From: Rhodobacter sp. | Lineage (GTDB): Bacteria; Pseudomonadota; Alphaproteobacteria; Rhodobacterales; Rhodobacteraceae | Length of the DNA stretch: 64,000 nt | Assembly: GCA_027490955.1 (NCBI GenBank) | Contig: JAIXXB010000019.1 | Coordinates: 1-64,000 of the forward strand | Direction: 5' to 3' | Part shown: positions 18,627-27,670 of the stretch, one piece after another | Position numbering within the stretch: position 1 is the first letter of the stretch | How the letters are laid out: each line of letters starts with the position of its first letter | Translations under genes and position numbers: made by a program | Notes under the pieces: model-generated | The model's input: the letters and a program-made list of their open reading frames with translations, nothing else | Told to the model about the DNA's origin: nothing | Database searches by the model: none

Positions 18627-19115
18627 ATGCAGAACGACCAGCTAAAGATCATCCCTGCAACTGAGGCCGACCGCAGCGTTATTGCGCATCTTATCCAGCT
18701 ATACCTGTATGATATGGCCGCGCAGACCCCATTTGAAATTGGCGCTGACGGGCTTTATAATTACACGCTTTTGGATGATTTTTGGCAATTTCCCTATTTG
18801 ATCTATGCGCAAAAGCAACTGGTTGGCTTTGCCTTGGTTTTGGGTCACTGCCCAATCACGGGGCAGTCGCCCTGCTGGTTTATGGCCGAATATTTCGTGC
18901 TGCGCCCCTATCGCGGGCAGGGGATAGGGCGGCGCGCCTTTGCGGAGATCTGCGCGCGCCATGCAGGGCAGTGGCATATTGCGGTGCAAGTGCAAAACAG
19001 CTTGGCGGATCAGTTTTGGCACAGCGCGCTGCCCGCGGGTGAGGTCAGATTGTTTGGTGCAGAGTTTGACAATGCCAAGTGGCAGGTGCGCGCCTTTTAT
19101 GCGGCTGGGTGCTGA
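18627..19115 (+). CDS. GNAT-family N-acetyltransferase
   Basis: 162 residues. The acetyl-CoA binding motif RPYRGQGIGRRAF is in the middle (about 101-113), preceded by the beta-strand AEYFVLRP as in GNAT folds. The start at 18627 follows GAGG; a TTG further upstream at 18588 overlaps nusB and is less likely. It lies 35 bases after nusB and may be read from the same transcript. Substrate not predictable. Confidence 0.85.
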   Translation: MQNDQLKIIPATEADRSVIAHLIQLYLYDMAAQTPFEIGADGLYNYTLLDDFWQFPYLIYAQKQLVGFALVLGHCPITGQSPCWFMAEYFVLRPYRGQGIGRRAFAEICARHAGQWHIAVQVQNSLADQFWHSALPAGEVRLFGAEFDNAKWQVRAFYAAGC

Positions 19116-19459
19116 CGGACGCGGCGGGCATCGCGGCAGGGCATAGCATGCCACGCAGCTACATCAGCCATGCGGCCCCATAACCCGCCAAACCGGATTG
19201 TGGTCAGACCGCGCTGTAGTTGTGCGAAACAAAGTGGCGGGCCCGCAGCGGCCGTGATGGCGTGAATTTCCCGAGAGCCTGAGTGTTCAGGTGGTCGCCA
19301 GATAACAAGACCAGGATCTTGCCAGAGCCAGCAGCCTCGGAGATGCTTATCGGCCACTGGAAAAGGGCCATTCACGAGAAGAGCAGAACCCGCCACCCTC
19401 ACAGATATGCCCCATCTGACCCGCTTGCAAGCCCGCGCGGTGCGCGCCATCATAGCAAT
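19116..19459. other. Structured non-coding gap, possible small RNA
   Basis: No gene is supported over 344 bases; a 135-codon minus-strand frame lacks a ribosome site and any family resemblance. The stretch 19261-19376 could fold as one unit: an outer stem CGTGAAT/ATTCACG (19261-19267 with 19370-19376), then CCTGA/TCAGG (19278-19291), TGGTC/GACCA (19292-19313) and CAAGA/TCTTG nearby. It does not match 4.5S, tmRNA or RNase P RNA signatures. It could be an unassigned RNA or decayed sequence. Confidence 0.3.
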
Positions 19460-19939
19460 ATGATCGATCCACCCGATATTTTGCCCCAAATGGCGGGCCA
19501 ACAACTGGCGCGCGGGGTCGCGCGCGCCCTGCGCGGCTATGACTTTGCCACGTTAGAGGAATTCGTGCCCATCACGGGCCTGCGCGTGGATGTTATGGCG
19601 CTGGGGCCAAAGGGCGAATTTTGGGTGATCGAATGCAAATCATCGCGCGCTGATTTTATGGCCGATGCAAAATGGCACAAATATATCGACTGGTGCGACC
19701 GATTCTTTTGGGCCGTGCCACCCGATTTTCCGCGCGATATTCTGCCCCAAGATACGGGCCTGATCCTTGCCGATGCCTATGGCGCTGAAATTGTGGCCAT
19801 GGGGCCGCAAAACCCGCTGCCCGCCGCCCGCCGCCGCGCGCAAACCCTGCGCTTTGCCCGAACGGCCAGTTTTCGTGACCAAATGGCCCGCGACATTGGG
19901 GTCAGCGCTTTTTTGGCCCAGACTGAGCCGCCGCCATAG
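19460..19939 (+). CDS. mmcB: MmcB family DNA repair protein
   Basis: 159 residues. MmcB was described in Caulobacter as a damage-related protein of the PD-(D/E)XK-like restriction fold. Visible here: GLRVDVMALGPKGEFWVIECKSSRADFMAD, in which D...E-C-K forms the nuclease-type core (about residues 43-63), then KWHKYIDWCDRFFWAVP. Start 19460 is the first ATG giving family-like sequence. The 3' end overlaps the convergent small gene by 38 bases. No clear LexA box was recognised upstream. Confidence 0.85.
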   Translation: MIDPPDILPQMAGQQLARGVARALRGYDFATLEEFVPITGLRVDVMALGPKGEFWVIECKSSRADFMADAKWHKYIDWCDRFFWAVPPDFPRDILPQDTGLILADAYGAEIVAMGPQNPLPAARRRAQTLRFARTASFRDQMARDIGVSAFLAQTEPPP

Positions 19940-20123
19940 CCCGCGCCACATCGGCGGCCGCGCGCAATTCCTCGGCGATTTCTTCGGCCTCGTCTGCGTC
20001 AAAATCAAGCGGCAGTTCCACGCCGCCTTCGGCCTCGATATAAATCCGGACCATGCCCTGATCGGTTGGGCCAATTTGAATATTCGCCGCCACTTCGCTT
20101 TGTTTATTGATGCTCATATCCAT
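19902..20123 (-). CDS. Small conserved protein, probably DUF6324
   Basis: 73 residues from the ATG at 20123; the product reads as one short acidic domain (NIQIGPTDQGMVRIYIEAEGG, then DFDADEAEEIAEELRAA). This pattern is what I recall for DUF6324, a small Rhodobacterales family of unknown function. Two more ATGs lie just upstream and downstream, so the exact start is open (GGGGG is three bases before 20123). Convergent with mmcB, overlapping its last 38 bases. Confidence 0.7.
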   Translation of the reverse strand: MDMSINKQSEVAANIQIGPTDQGMVRIYIEAEGGVELPLDFDADEAEEIAEELRAAADVARAMAAAQSGPKKR

Positions 20124-20221
20124 GGCCCCCATCATCTGCCCTCTTCGCGTAACAAGATGATGCAGACTTGGCAATCCTGCTCTTGCAATCGCGCGGCAGG
20201 GGCGGTAAAGCGCGCCCAAGT

Positions 20222-20298
20222 GCCGACGTAGCTCAGTTGGTTAGAGCACTAGATTGTGGATCTAGGGGTCCCCCGTTCGAGCCGGGGCGTCGGTACCA
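20222..20298 (+). tRNA. tRNA-His (GTG anticodon)
   Basis: 77 bases fold as a cloverleaf: acceptor GCCGACG/CGTCGGT, anticodon stem CTAGA/TCTAG with loop TTGTGGA (anticodon GTG at 20256-20258), T-arm CCCCG-TTCGAGC-CGGGG, CCA encoded. Position 1-72 is a G-T pair, base -1 is T rather than G, and the discriminator is A73. That is the unusual alphaproteobacterial tRNA-His form without G-1, which is read by a matching divergent histidyl-tRNA synthetase. Confidence 0.95.
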
Positions 20299-20361
20299 TT
20301 CCCGATAATGGCACTTATCTTGCGCAGGTGGCGCGGGCGGATCGGGCGGATGCCTTCGGCG

Positions 20362-20457
20362 AGGATATTTGTGCCTAAGTGAAAGCGTGATCGCATCTTT
20401 CACTTTGGCCTAAATATCCTAGGGGGTGAGCGCAGCGAGGGGGATAAAATCCCCCTT
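20362..20457. repeat. Dispersed long-hairpin element, copy B (variant stem)
   Basis: Inverted arms 20362-20385 (AGGATATTTGTGCCTAAG then TGAAAG) and 20397-20420 pair over about 24 bases. The inner stem differs from copy A, yet both arms have changed together, so pairing is kept. Only the right side has the outer GGGGGTGAGCGCAGCGAGG arm, ending in a small hairpin GGGGGAT-AAA-ATCCCCC. It lies between tRNA-His and the end of the convergent tldD. Confidence 0.75.
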
Positions 20458-20463
20458 TGCTCT

Positions 20464-21885
20464 TTATGCCGCCGAGCCGCCCACTGTCAGCCCGCCAATC
20501 AAAAGCGTGGGTTGGCCCACGCCGACAGGCACCCATTGCCCTGCCTTGCCGCAATTGCCAATGCCCGGGTCAAGGGCCAGATCATTGCCGATGGCGCGGA
20601 TATGTTTCAGGGCGGTGGCCCCATCGCCAATCAGCGTGGCACCTTTGACAGGTTCCAGCACGCGTCCAGCTTTGACGCGATAGGCCTCGGTGCAAGAGAA
20701 CACGAATTTGCCGTTGGTGATATCCACTTGGCCGCCGCCAAAGCCTACGGCGTAGATCCCGTCTTTCAAATCGGCCAAGATCGCCTTGGGATCATCGCCC
20801 CCTGCCAGCATATAGGTATTTGTCATGCGCGGCATCGGGATATGGGCATAGCTTTCGCGCCGCCCGTTGCCTGTGGGGGCCACCCCCATCAGGCGCGCGT
20901 TTTGGCGGTCTTGCATATAGCCGACCAGCCGCCCGTCGTCGATCAGCACATTGCGTGCCGATGGTGTGCCTTCGTCATCGACAGTGATGCTGCCGCGCCG
21001 ATCAGGCAATGTGCCATCGTCCAGCACTGTAACCCCTTTGGCGGCAATCATCTGCCCCATCAGCCCTGCAAAGGCCGATGTTTCCTTGCGGTTGAAATCG
21101 CCCTCTAGCCCGTGGCCAATCGCCTCGTGCAGCAAGATTCCGGGCCAGCCAGGCCCCAGCACCACGTCCATCATCCCTGCAGGGGCGGGTGCAGCATCCA
21201 GATTGACCAATGCGATGCGCAGCGCCTCGCGCAGCAGGGGCTGCCAATGGCTGGGTGCCAGCAGCCCCGATAGGCCAAAGCGCCCGCCGCCGCCTGTCCC
21301 GCCCATCTCGCGCCGCCCTTTGTCTTGCACGATGACCGAGACATTGATCCGCGCCATTGGCCGCGTGTCGCTGTAGGTCTCGCCTTCGGGGCGCAGGATC
21401 ACCACTTCTTGCAGCCCCGCCGACAGGCTAGCGGACACTTGCACCACGCGCGGATCCAGCCCGCGCGCATAGGCGTCAATCTCTTTCAAAATATCGATCT
21501 TGGCGGCAAATGTTGCATCCAGCATCGGGTCTGCATCGCCATAAAGGCGGATATTCGTACGCTTGGGCGCGGCGGCCATCACCCCGCCGCCATCGCCCAC
21601 CGCCAGCCGCACTGTGCCCATGGCCCGCGCCAGCGCCGCTTCGGAGATTTCTGACGCATGGGCATAGCCTGCGACATCTGCGCGCACAGCCCGCAGGCCA
21701 AAGCCTTCGGAGGCATCATAGCTGGCGGTTTTGATGCGCCCGTCATCCAGCACAATCCCTTCGGATCGTTTACGCTCGATGAACAGCTCCCCATCGTCTG
21801 CGCCCTGTGTAGCTTGGCGCAACAGCGCAAGCGCGCGGCCTTCGTCCAGATGGCTGTCAAAGGGGCGGAAGGGTGCATCGCTCAT
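20464..21885 (-). CDS. tldD: Metalloprotease TldD
   Basis: 473 residues. TldD with TldE/PmbA forms a metalloprotease involved in peptide maturation and antitoxin degradation. The zinc motif HEAIGHGLEGD starts at His253 (HExxxH), with downstream NGKFVFSCTEA carrying the conserved Cys. N- and C-terminal domains are complete at normal length. The gene is divergent from coxB, a conserved arrangement in Rhodobacterales. Confidence 0.95.
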   Translation of the reverse strand: MSDAPFRPFDSHLDEGRALALLRQATQGADDGELFIERKRSEGIVLDDGRIKTASYDASEGFGLRAVRADVAGYAHASEISEAALARAMGTVRLAVGDGGGVMAAAPKRTNIRLYGDADPMLDATFAAKIDILKEIDAYARGLDPRVVQVSASLSAGLQEVVILRPEGETYSDTRPMARINVSVIVQDKGRREMGGTGGGGRFGLSGLLAPSHWQPLLREALRIALVNLDAAPAPAGMMDVVLGPGWPGILLHEAIGHGLEGDFNRKETSAFAGLMGQMIAAKGVTVLDDGTLPDRRGSITVDDEGTPSARNVLIDDGRLVGYMQDRQNARLMGVAPTGNGRRESYAHIPMPRMTNTYMLAGGDDPKAILADLKDGIYAVGFGGGQVDITNGKFVFSCTEAYRVKAGRVLEPVKGATLIGDGATALKHIRAIGNDLALDPGIGNCGKAGQWVPVGVGQPTLLIGGLTVGGSAA

Positions 21886-22064
21886 GGCATGTCCTTATAA
21901 ATTGCTTTGATTTGCGCCAAAGGGGCCGAATTTGTCGCACAGTTTCTCTTGTTTCGTCAGGTCTAATATGGTTTTAACGGCGGCATAAACAATCGGATTC
22001 TGCACGCCGTCTGCGTGCGTCCGTGAAAAGCGCAGCCAAGCTGCACAAGATGTGGGAAATGACG

Positions 22065-22898
22065 ATGATTTCTAAACTTGCGCGTTCCAAATTCGCGGCA
22101 CTTGCCTTGACTGCTATGGCCATGCCTTCGCTGGCCTTGGCCCAAGCGCTGGACAGGGTGGGTGTTCCTGTGCCCGCTGGCACGGGCCATCAGCCTGCGG
22201 CAACCGAGCTTGCGCGCGATTTGCAATGGCTAGAGCATATGATCAATATCATCATCTTTGCCATTGTTGCCTTGGTCACTGTGCTGCTGATCGTCGTGAT
22301 GGTGCGCTTTAACCGCCGCGCCAACCCAACGCCTGCGCGCTTTACCCATAACACCCCGATCGAAATTGCATGGACATTGATCCCCGTGCTGATCTTGGTC
22401 TTCATCGGCTCGTTCAGCCTGCCTGCGCTGTGGAAAAGCCAAGTGATGCCAACGGCCGACATCACCATCAAAGTGACAGGGCAGCAATGGTTCTGGTCTT
22501 ATGAATATGTCGGCGAAGATGTGGCGTTTGACAGCTTCCTGCTGGAAAAGGATCAGCTTGAGGCGGCAGGCTATCAGCCCAGCGATTATCTGTTGGCCAC
22601 GGACACCGCTGTTGTGATCCCAGTGGGCAAAACCATTGTGATGCAAGTGACGGGCGCAGATGTGATCCATGCTTGGGCATTGCCAGCCTTTGGCGTGATG
22701 CAATCGGCCGTGCCGGGCCGTTTGGGCCAATTGTGGTTCACCGCGGAAAAGGAAGGCGTGTATTTTGGCCAATGCACCACGCTGTGCGGCAAGCTGCATG
22801 CCTATATGCCGATCACAGTCAAAGTTGTCAGCCAAGAAAAATATGACGCATGGCTGGCGCAGGCCAAATCGGGCGATGTCACTTTGGCGATGAACTGA
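22065..22898 (+). CDS. coxB: Cytochrome c oxidase subunit II
   Basis: 277 residues from the ATG at 22065 (GGGA eight bases upstream; ATGs at 22059 and 22050 are alternatives). A signal peptide is followed by two membrane helices (about 57-82 and 98-122) and the CuA cupredoxin domain. CuA ligands are His202, Cys237, Cys241, His245 and Met248. The loop reads [12 protein letters not shown], whereas the family norm is CSELCG: the Glu that supplies a CuA carbonyl and a Mg ligand is Thr239. Heads the operon coxB-ctaB-small gene-ctaG-coxC. Confidence 0.95.
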   Translation: MISKLARSKFAALALTAMAMPSLALAQALDRVGVPVPAGTGHQPAATELARDLQWLEHMINIIIFAIVALVTVLLIVVMVRFNRRANPTPARFTHNTPIEIAWTLIPVLILVFIGSFSLPALWKSQVMPTADITIKVTGQQWFWSYEYVGEDVAFDSFLLEKDQLEAAGYQPSDYLLATDTAVVIPVGKTIVMQVTGADVIHAWALPAFGVMQSAVPGRLGQLWFTAEKEGVYFGQCTTLCGKLHAYMPITVKVVSQEKYDAWLAQAKSGDVTLAMN

Positions 22899-22920
22899 TT
22901 GCCCGACCGATCAAAGTTCC

Positions 22921-22945
22921 ATGCTGGCCCCAGATGGGCCAGCAT
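22921..22945 (+). terminator. Hairpin between coxB and ctaB
   Basis: ATGCTGGCCC and GGGCCAGCAT form a perfect 10-bp stem with a 5-base loop in the 68-base gap. No T-run follows. It may stabilise the coxB message or attenuate transcription so that the structural subunit is made in excess over the heme O synthase. That role is inferred. Confidence 0.55.
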
Positions 22946-22966
22946 CCATTGTAAAGAGAGAGCAGC

Positions 22967-23914
22967 ATGACCGATCTGCGGTCTATTGACATTCCAACGC
23001 CAGCCGAAGCCAGTTTTGGCGATTTCGTGCAGCTTCTTAAGCCGCGCGTGATGTCGCTGGTGGTGTTTACGGCGCTGGTAGGCTTGCTGGTCGCGCCTGT
23101 ACAACTGCACCCTGTCGAGGCCTTTGCCGCGATTTTGTTCATTGCACTGGGGGCAGGGGCCTCGGGCGCGCTGAATATGTGGTGGGATGCCGATATTGAT
23201 GCGAAAATGCGCCGCACGATGAGCCGCCCCGTGCCTGCTGGCCGTATTCAGGGCGGCGAGGCGCTGGGCCTTGGTGCGGCTTTGTCTGGCATTTCGGTGG
23301 TGATGCTGTGGCTGTCGACAAATGCGGTCGCGGCGGCGCTGTTGGCCTTTACGATTTTCTTCTATGCGGTTGTGTATTCGATGTGGCTTAAACGCCTGAC
23401 GCCGCAGAACATTGTCATTGGCGGCGCGGCAGGGGCCTTTCCGCCCATGGTTGGCTGGGTTGCGGCCACGGGCAGCGTCTCGCTTGAGGCGTTTTTGATG
23501 TTTATGTTGATTTTCATGTGGACTCCGCCGCATTTCTGGGCGCTTGCCCTGTTTATGAAGGAAGATTACCACACCGCAGGCGTGCCGATGCTGACAGTGA
23601 CGCATGGGCGCAAATCGACGCGCTGGCATATTTTGGTTTACACTGTTTTGCTGGTGCCGTTCGCGCTATGGCTGGGCTTTACCGCGATCGGGGGGCCAGT
23701 TTATCTGGCCGTGGCCATGGTGCTGAACGCAGAATTCCTGCGCGGCGCGTGGCGTATTTGGCGGCGCAGCGAGGCCGTTGCCGAGGCCGATAAGTATAAG
23801 GTTGAAAAGGCATTCTTCCGCTTTTCGCTGATCTATCTCTTCGCGCATTTTGCGGCGCTTTTGGCCGATGCGGCGCTGCGCGCGGGCGGCATTGCGCAGG
23901 GGCTGGGGTGGTAA
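22967..23914 (+). CDS. ctaB: Protoheme IX farnesyltransferase (heme O synthase)
   Basis: 315 residues, polytopic membrane enzyme of the UbiA superfamily. Adds the farnesyl group to heme B on the way to heme A. The first Asp-rich loop [21 protein letters not shown] is at about 68-88 and the KLTPQN-like segment is replaced by [16 protein letters not shown], typical of CtaB. GAGAG precedes the ATG. Its end overlaps the upstream region of the small gene that follows. Confidence 0.95.
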   Translation: MTDLRSIDIPTPAEASFGDFVQLLKPRVMSLVVFTALVGLLVAPVQLHPVEAFAAILFIALGAGASGALNMWWDADIDAKMRRTMSRPVPAGRIQGGEALGLGAALSGISVVMLWLSTNAVAAALLAFTIFFYAVVYSMWLKRLTPQNIVIGGAAGAFPPMVGWVAATGSVSLEAFLMFMLIFMWTPPHFWALALFMKEDYHTAGVPMLTVTHGRKSTRWHILVYTVLLVPFALWLGFTAIGGPVYLAVAMVLNAEFLRGAWRIWRRSEAVAEADKYKVEKAFFRFSLIYLFAHFAALLADAALRAGGIAQGLGW

Positions 23915-23916
23915 TC

Positions 23917-24129
23917 ATGGGCCTGCATGTTGAACATGAAATCCACCACCGCCGCTTTGGCCGCAACCTTGGGGTTGGGCTGCTGCTGGTGGGGTTTGTC
24001 ATTTTGGTCATGGCGCTGACTGTGGTCAAAGTGACGCGCGGCATGGCGCCTCATGCAATGGATGCGCCGGGAGGGCTAGGGTCGACCCAGCCGATACCGG
24101 CCGATCCAGATGCGAAGGTGACACCATGA
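23917..24129 (+). CDS. Small single-helix membrane protein, CoxF-like
   Basis: 70 residues: a charged HHRRFGRN start, one transmembrane helix (about 20-41) and a short Pro-rich tail. In alphaproteobacterial cox operons a small protein of this type lies between ctaB and ctaG and is sometimes labelled CoxF. It probably acts in oxidase assembly, but no activity is proven. Start is the ATG at 23917 (a GTG lies three codons earlier); the stop overlaps ctaG by four bases. Confidence 0.75.
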   Translation: MGLHVEHEIHHRRFGRNLGVGLLLVGFVILVMALTVVKVTRGMAPHAMDAPGGLGSTQPIPADPDAKVTP

Positions 24130-24719
24130 ACGATACGCGCAACAGCCCCAAAAAGACCGCCGCCGTTTTGGCATTGGTGGCAGCCCTGATGCTGTCACTT
24201 AGCTTTGCTGCAGTGCCATTTTATGATTGGTTCTGCCGCGTGACGGGTTATGGCGGCACAACGGGCGTGGCCGAATCTGCGCCAGATGTGATTTTGGATC
24301 GCACCATTAAAGTGCGCTTTGACGCCTCACGCGAGGCGGGGATGCCGTGGGAATTTAAGGCCCAACAGGTTGAGATGACCCTGCGCATTGGCGAAAACGG
24401 CCTTGCCTTTTACGAGGCCTATAACCCCACCGACAAGCCCGTTGCAGGCACGGCCAGCTATAACGTGATGCCAGATCAGGCGGGCCTGTATTTCATCAAA
24501 ATCCAATGCTTTTGCTTTACCGAGCAAATCTTGCAACCGGGCGAGCGGATTGTGATGCCTGTGTCATTCTTCGTTGATCCCGCGATTATGGATCATGAAG
24601 AGGCAAGCCAAATTCAAGAGATTACGCTGTCTTATACCTTCCACCAAACCCCGCTGACGGATGAGCAGGCGGCGCTCTATGCCCCCGCCGCCCCCGCGCC
24701 CACAAAAACCCTAAACTAA
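24126..24719 (+). CDS. ctaG: Cytochrome c oxidase assembly protein CtaG/Cox11
   Basis: 197 residues. Copper chaperone that delivers CuB to subunit I. One N-terminal membrane helix (about 12-31), then a periplasmic beta domain with the copper motif IQCFCF (Cys128 and Cys130) and an extra Cys37 just after the helix, as in Cox11. The stop of the small upstream gene overlaps its ATG by four bases, and coxC follows after 18 bases. Confidence 0.95.
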   Translation: MNDTRNSPKKTAAVLALVAALMLSLSFAAVPFYDWFCRVTGYGGTTGVAESAPDVILDRTIKVRFDASREAGMPWEFKAQQVEMTLRIGENGLAFYEAYNPTDKPVAGTASYNVMPDQAGLYFIKIQCFCFTEQILQPGERIVMPVSFFVDPAIMDHEEASQIQEITLSYTFHQTPLTDEQAALYAPAAPAPTKTLN

Positions 24720-24737
24720 GACCAAAGGGAGACGACC

Positions 24738-25538
24738 ATGGCCAATGCCAAGAACCACGATTACCACATTCTGCCCCCCTCGATCTGGCCGTTCTTTGGC
24801 GCGGTCTCGGCCTTTGTCATGCTGTTTGGCGCGGTGCTGTGGATGCATGACAACGGGCCTTGGATGGGGCTGATCGGCCTCGCGGGGGTGTTGTATACGA
24901 TGTATGCGTGGTGGTCGGAAGTGGTGGCCGAATCGCGTGTGGGCGATCATACGCCTGTGGTGCGCATCGGCCTGCGCTATGGCGTGATTATGTTCATCAT
25001 GTCCGAAGTGATGTTCTTTGCCGCATGGTTCTGGTCATTCTTCAAACATGCCATGTATCCGATGGAAACCTATGACGGCACAGCCTATGTCAAGCCCGAG
25101 ATCATCCCTGTGGACGCATGGCATTTGCCGCTGATGAACACGCTGGTTTTGCTGCTGTCAGGCTGCGCGGTGACATGGGCGCACCATGCTTTGGTTCATG
25201 AAAACAACCGCAAAGATCTGATCAATGGTCTGGCCATTGCCATCGTCTTGGGCGTGGCCTTTACCGCGCTGCAAGCCTATGAATACGCCCATCTTTATGC
25301 CGAAGGCTGGACCTTCTCGGGCGAGATTTTCTTTGCCAATTTCTACATGGCCACGGGCTTCCACGGCTTTCACGTGCTGATCGGGACAATCTTTTTGACG
25401 GTCTGCCTGATCCGCGCGATCAAGGGCGATTTCACGCCAGAGCGTCATGTCGGCTTTGAGGCGGCTGCGTGGTATTGGCACTTTGTGGACGTGGTCTGGC
25501 TGTTCTTGTTTGCTGCCGTTTACGTCTGGGGCCAGTAA
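24738..25538 (+). CDS. coxC: Cytochrome c oxidase subunit III
   Basis: 266 residues with seven hydrophobic segments. The N-terminus [17 protein letters not shown] and the C-terminal [10 protein letters not shown] and [12 protein letters not shown] are invariant features of aa3-type subunit III. GGGAG precedes the ATG. A strong intrinsic terminator 20 bases after its stop closes this part of the operon. The catalytic subunit I gene is not in the window. Confidence 0.96.
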   Translation: MANAKNHDYHILPPSIWPFFGAVSAFVMLFGAVLWMHDNGPWMGLIGLAGVLYTMYAWWSEVVAESRVGDHTPVVRIGLRYGVIMFIMSEVMFFAAWFWSFFKHAMYPMETYDGTAYVKPEIIPVDAWHLPLMNTLVLLLSGCAVTWAHHALVHENNRKDLINGLAIAIVLGVAFTALQAYEYAHLYAEGWTFSGEIFFANFYMATGFHGFHVLIGTIFLTVCLIRAIKGDFTPERHVGFEAAAWYWHFVDVVWLFLFAAVYVWGQ

Positions 25539-25558
25539 GGGCCATTTACACCTTAGGG

Positions 25559-25585
25559 CGCGGGCCAGAATTGGCCCGCGTTTTT
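25559..25585 (+). terminator. Intrinsic terminator after coxC
   Basis: CGCGGGCCA and TGGCCCGCG form a 9-bp stem with loop GAAT (25559-25580), followed directly by TTTTT. The SURF1 start is only 16 bases beyond, so read-through or a promoter inside this short stretch must supply SURF1. Confidence 0.85.
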
Positions 25586-25601
25586 GTTTTGGGGCCAAGT
25601 G

Positions 25602-26282
25602 ATGCGCCGATATATTTTTCCAATTCTGCTGGGGCTTGCTGGCATTGGGGTGCTGTTGTCTTTGGGCATATGGCAAGTCCAGCGCATGCAATGGAAGGCC
25701 GAGATTTTGGCCGATATCAATGCACGTCTGATGGGCGCGGCGCAGGCCTTGCCTGCGGCACCAAACCCCGCCGATGACAAATATCGCCCCGTTCTGGTGC
25801 AGGGGCGATTCACGGGGGAAAAACTGTTTGTGATTTCGGGCATGGCCGATGTGGGCGGCGGCGTGCAGGTGATTGCAGTTTTGCAAACCGTGGACGGGCG
25901 GCGCATTATGGTGGATCGCGGCTTTTTGGCGGATCAAGACAAGGCCAAGGCATTGACTGTGACGGATGCCAAGATCGACGGCAATTTGCATTGGCCAGAT
26001 GAAAGCACCGCCTATACCCCGCCGCCAGATGCCAAAACGGGGCTTTGGTTTGCCCGCGATGTGTCAGGCATGGCAGCGCAGTTAAAAACCGAGGCCGTCT
26101 TGGTTGTGGCACGCGCAGATACGGGCGATGGGATCATCCCGCGCCCTGTTGATACCAGCACCATTCCCAACGATCACTGGGGCTATGCCATCACATGGTT
26201 CCTGCTGGCGGCCACTTGGGCGGTGATGACAGGGGCGCTGATCTGGCGTATACGCATCGGCGCAAGTAAGGGGCTGGCATAA
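25602..26282 (+). CDS. SURF1-family oxidase assembly protein
   Basis: 226 residues. SURF1 proteins bind heme A and help insert it into cytochrome oxidase. Two membrane helices lie at the ends (about 6-24, followed by the conserved GIWQVQRMQWK, and about 195-215 preceded by NDHWGYAITWF), with a periplasmic domain between. The start at 25602 is preferred; an ATG 18 bases earlier lies in the terminator's T-rich tail. Its stop overlaps the thrC start by one base. Confidence 0.93.
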   Translation: MRRYIFPILLGLAGIGVLLSLGIWQVQRMQWKAEILADINARLMGAAQALPAAPNPADDKYRPVLVQGRFTGEKLFVISGMADVGGGVQVIAVLQTVDGRRIMVDRGFLADQDKAKALTVTDAKIDGNLHWPDESTAYTPPPDAKTGLWFARDVSGMAAQLKTEAVLVVARADTGDGIIPRPVDTSTIPNDHWGYAITWFLLAATWAVMTGALIWRIRIGASKGLA

Positions 26283-27670
26283 TGCGCTATATTTCCACGC
26301 GGGGGGCTGCCCCGATTTTGACCTTTGAACAGGCCATGATGACGGGGCTGGCCCGCGATGGTGGGCTGTATCTGCCCGAAACGATCCCGCACTTGACCCA
26401 TGCGCAGATCGCGGATTTGGCGGGCGCAAATTACGAGGAAACCGCCTTTGCCGTGATGCGCCCCTATATGGGCGATACCTTTACGGATGCCGAATTTCGC
26501 GGCCTGATCGCGGCGGCATACAAAGGCTTTGGCCATGCCGCCCGCGCGCCAATGGTGCAACTGGGCGCAAACCATTTCCTGCTGGAATTGTTCCACGGCC
26601 CCACGCTGGCCTTTAAAGATTTTGCCATGCAGTTGATCGGCCAGATGATGCAAGCATCCCTTACCAAATCGGGCCAGCGCATCACCATTGTCGGGGCCAC
26701 TTCGGGCGATACGGGGTCTGCCGCGATGGAGGCGTTTCGCGGCCTTGCCAATGTGGATTTGTTCATCCTTTACCCGCATGGCCGTGTCTCTGATGTGCAG
26801 CGCCGCCAAATGACCACCCCTGCCGAGGCCAATGTCCACGCCCTTGCCATTGATGGCGATTTTGACGTGGCCCAAGCCCGCGTGAAAGACATGTTCAACG
26901 ATTTCGCCTTTCGTGATGGGGTGAATCTGGCGGGGGTCAACAGCATCAACTGGGCGCGGGTTCTGGCGCAGGTGGTTTATTATTTCTATGCCGCAGTCGC
27001 CCTTGGTGCGCCGCATCGGCCCGTGTCCTTTACAGTGCCGACGGGCAATTTTGGTGATATCTTTGCAGGCTATATCGCCCGCCAAATGGGCCTGCCGATT
27101 GAAAAGCTGGTCATCGCCACCAATCAAAACGACATTCTGGATCGCGCGATCAAATCGGGCGGCTATCACGGCACGGGCGTGCGCGCCTCGATCAGCCCAT
27201 CGATGGATATTCAAGTCTCATCCAATTTTGAACGCGCGCTGTTCTATGCCTATGGCAGCGACGGGGCTGCGATTGCGGCGCTGATGGAGGAATTGAAAAC
27301 CGCGGGCGGCTTTACCATTTCGCAAGGCGCGCTTGGCCGCCTGCGGGATGCCTTTGCATCGGGGGCCTGCAGCGAAGAGCAGACCCTGACCACGATCCAA
27401 AACAGCTTTGCCCAAACGGGCGAGGTGCTGTGTCCCCATTCGGCTGTTGGGGTGCATGTGGCGATGGACCATCAGGGCCGCGTGCCGATGATCACGCTGG
27501 CCACGGCCCATCCCGCAAAATTCCCCGATGCGGTGCAGCGCGCGATTGGCACGCGCCCCGCATTGCCCCCCCGCATGGCCGATCTGTTTGATCGCCCCGA
27601 ACGCATGACCCGCGTGCCAAATGATTTGGCCGCATTACAATCGCTTATCCGTGAAAGGATCGCCCGTTGA
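26282..27670 (+). CDS. thrC: Threonine synthase
   Basis: 462 residues, PLP enzyme converting O-phosphohomoserine to threonine. The PLP lysine is Lys112 in HGPTLAFKDF, and GATSGDTGSA follows. The N-terminal MRYISTRG and length define the longer proteobacterial type. Overlaps the SURF1 stop (TAATG) and is followed by an overlapping M16 peptidase, an arrangement seen widely in Rhodobacterales. Confidence 0.96.
   Translation: MRYISTRGAAPILTFEQAMMTGLARDGGLYLPETIPHLTHAQIADLAGANYEETAFAVMRPYMGDTFTDAEFRGLIAAAYKGFGHAARAPMVQLGANHFLLELFHGPTLAFKDFAMQLIGQMMQASLTKSGQRITIVGATSGDTGSAAMEAFRGLANVDLFILYPHGRVSDVQRRQMTTPAEANVHALAIDGDFDVAQARVKDMFNDFAFRDGVNLAGVNSINWARVLAQVVYYFYAAVALGAPHRPVSFTVPTGNFGDIFAGYIARQMGLPIEKLVIATNQNDILDRAIKSGGYHGTGVRASISPSMDIQVSSNFERALFYAYGSDGAAIAALMEELKTAGGFTISQGALGRLRDAFASGACSEEQTLTTIQNSFAQTGEVLCPHSAVGVHVAMDHQGRVPMITLATAHPAKFPDAVQRAIGTRPALPPRMADLFDRPERMTRVPNDLAALQSLIRERIAR

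Noticed and set aside
19097-19504. 135-codon minus-strand frame before mmcB
   Set aside because: No ribosome site or recognisable family, and it covers the end of the GNAT gene and the start of mmcB in the opposite direction.
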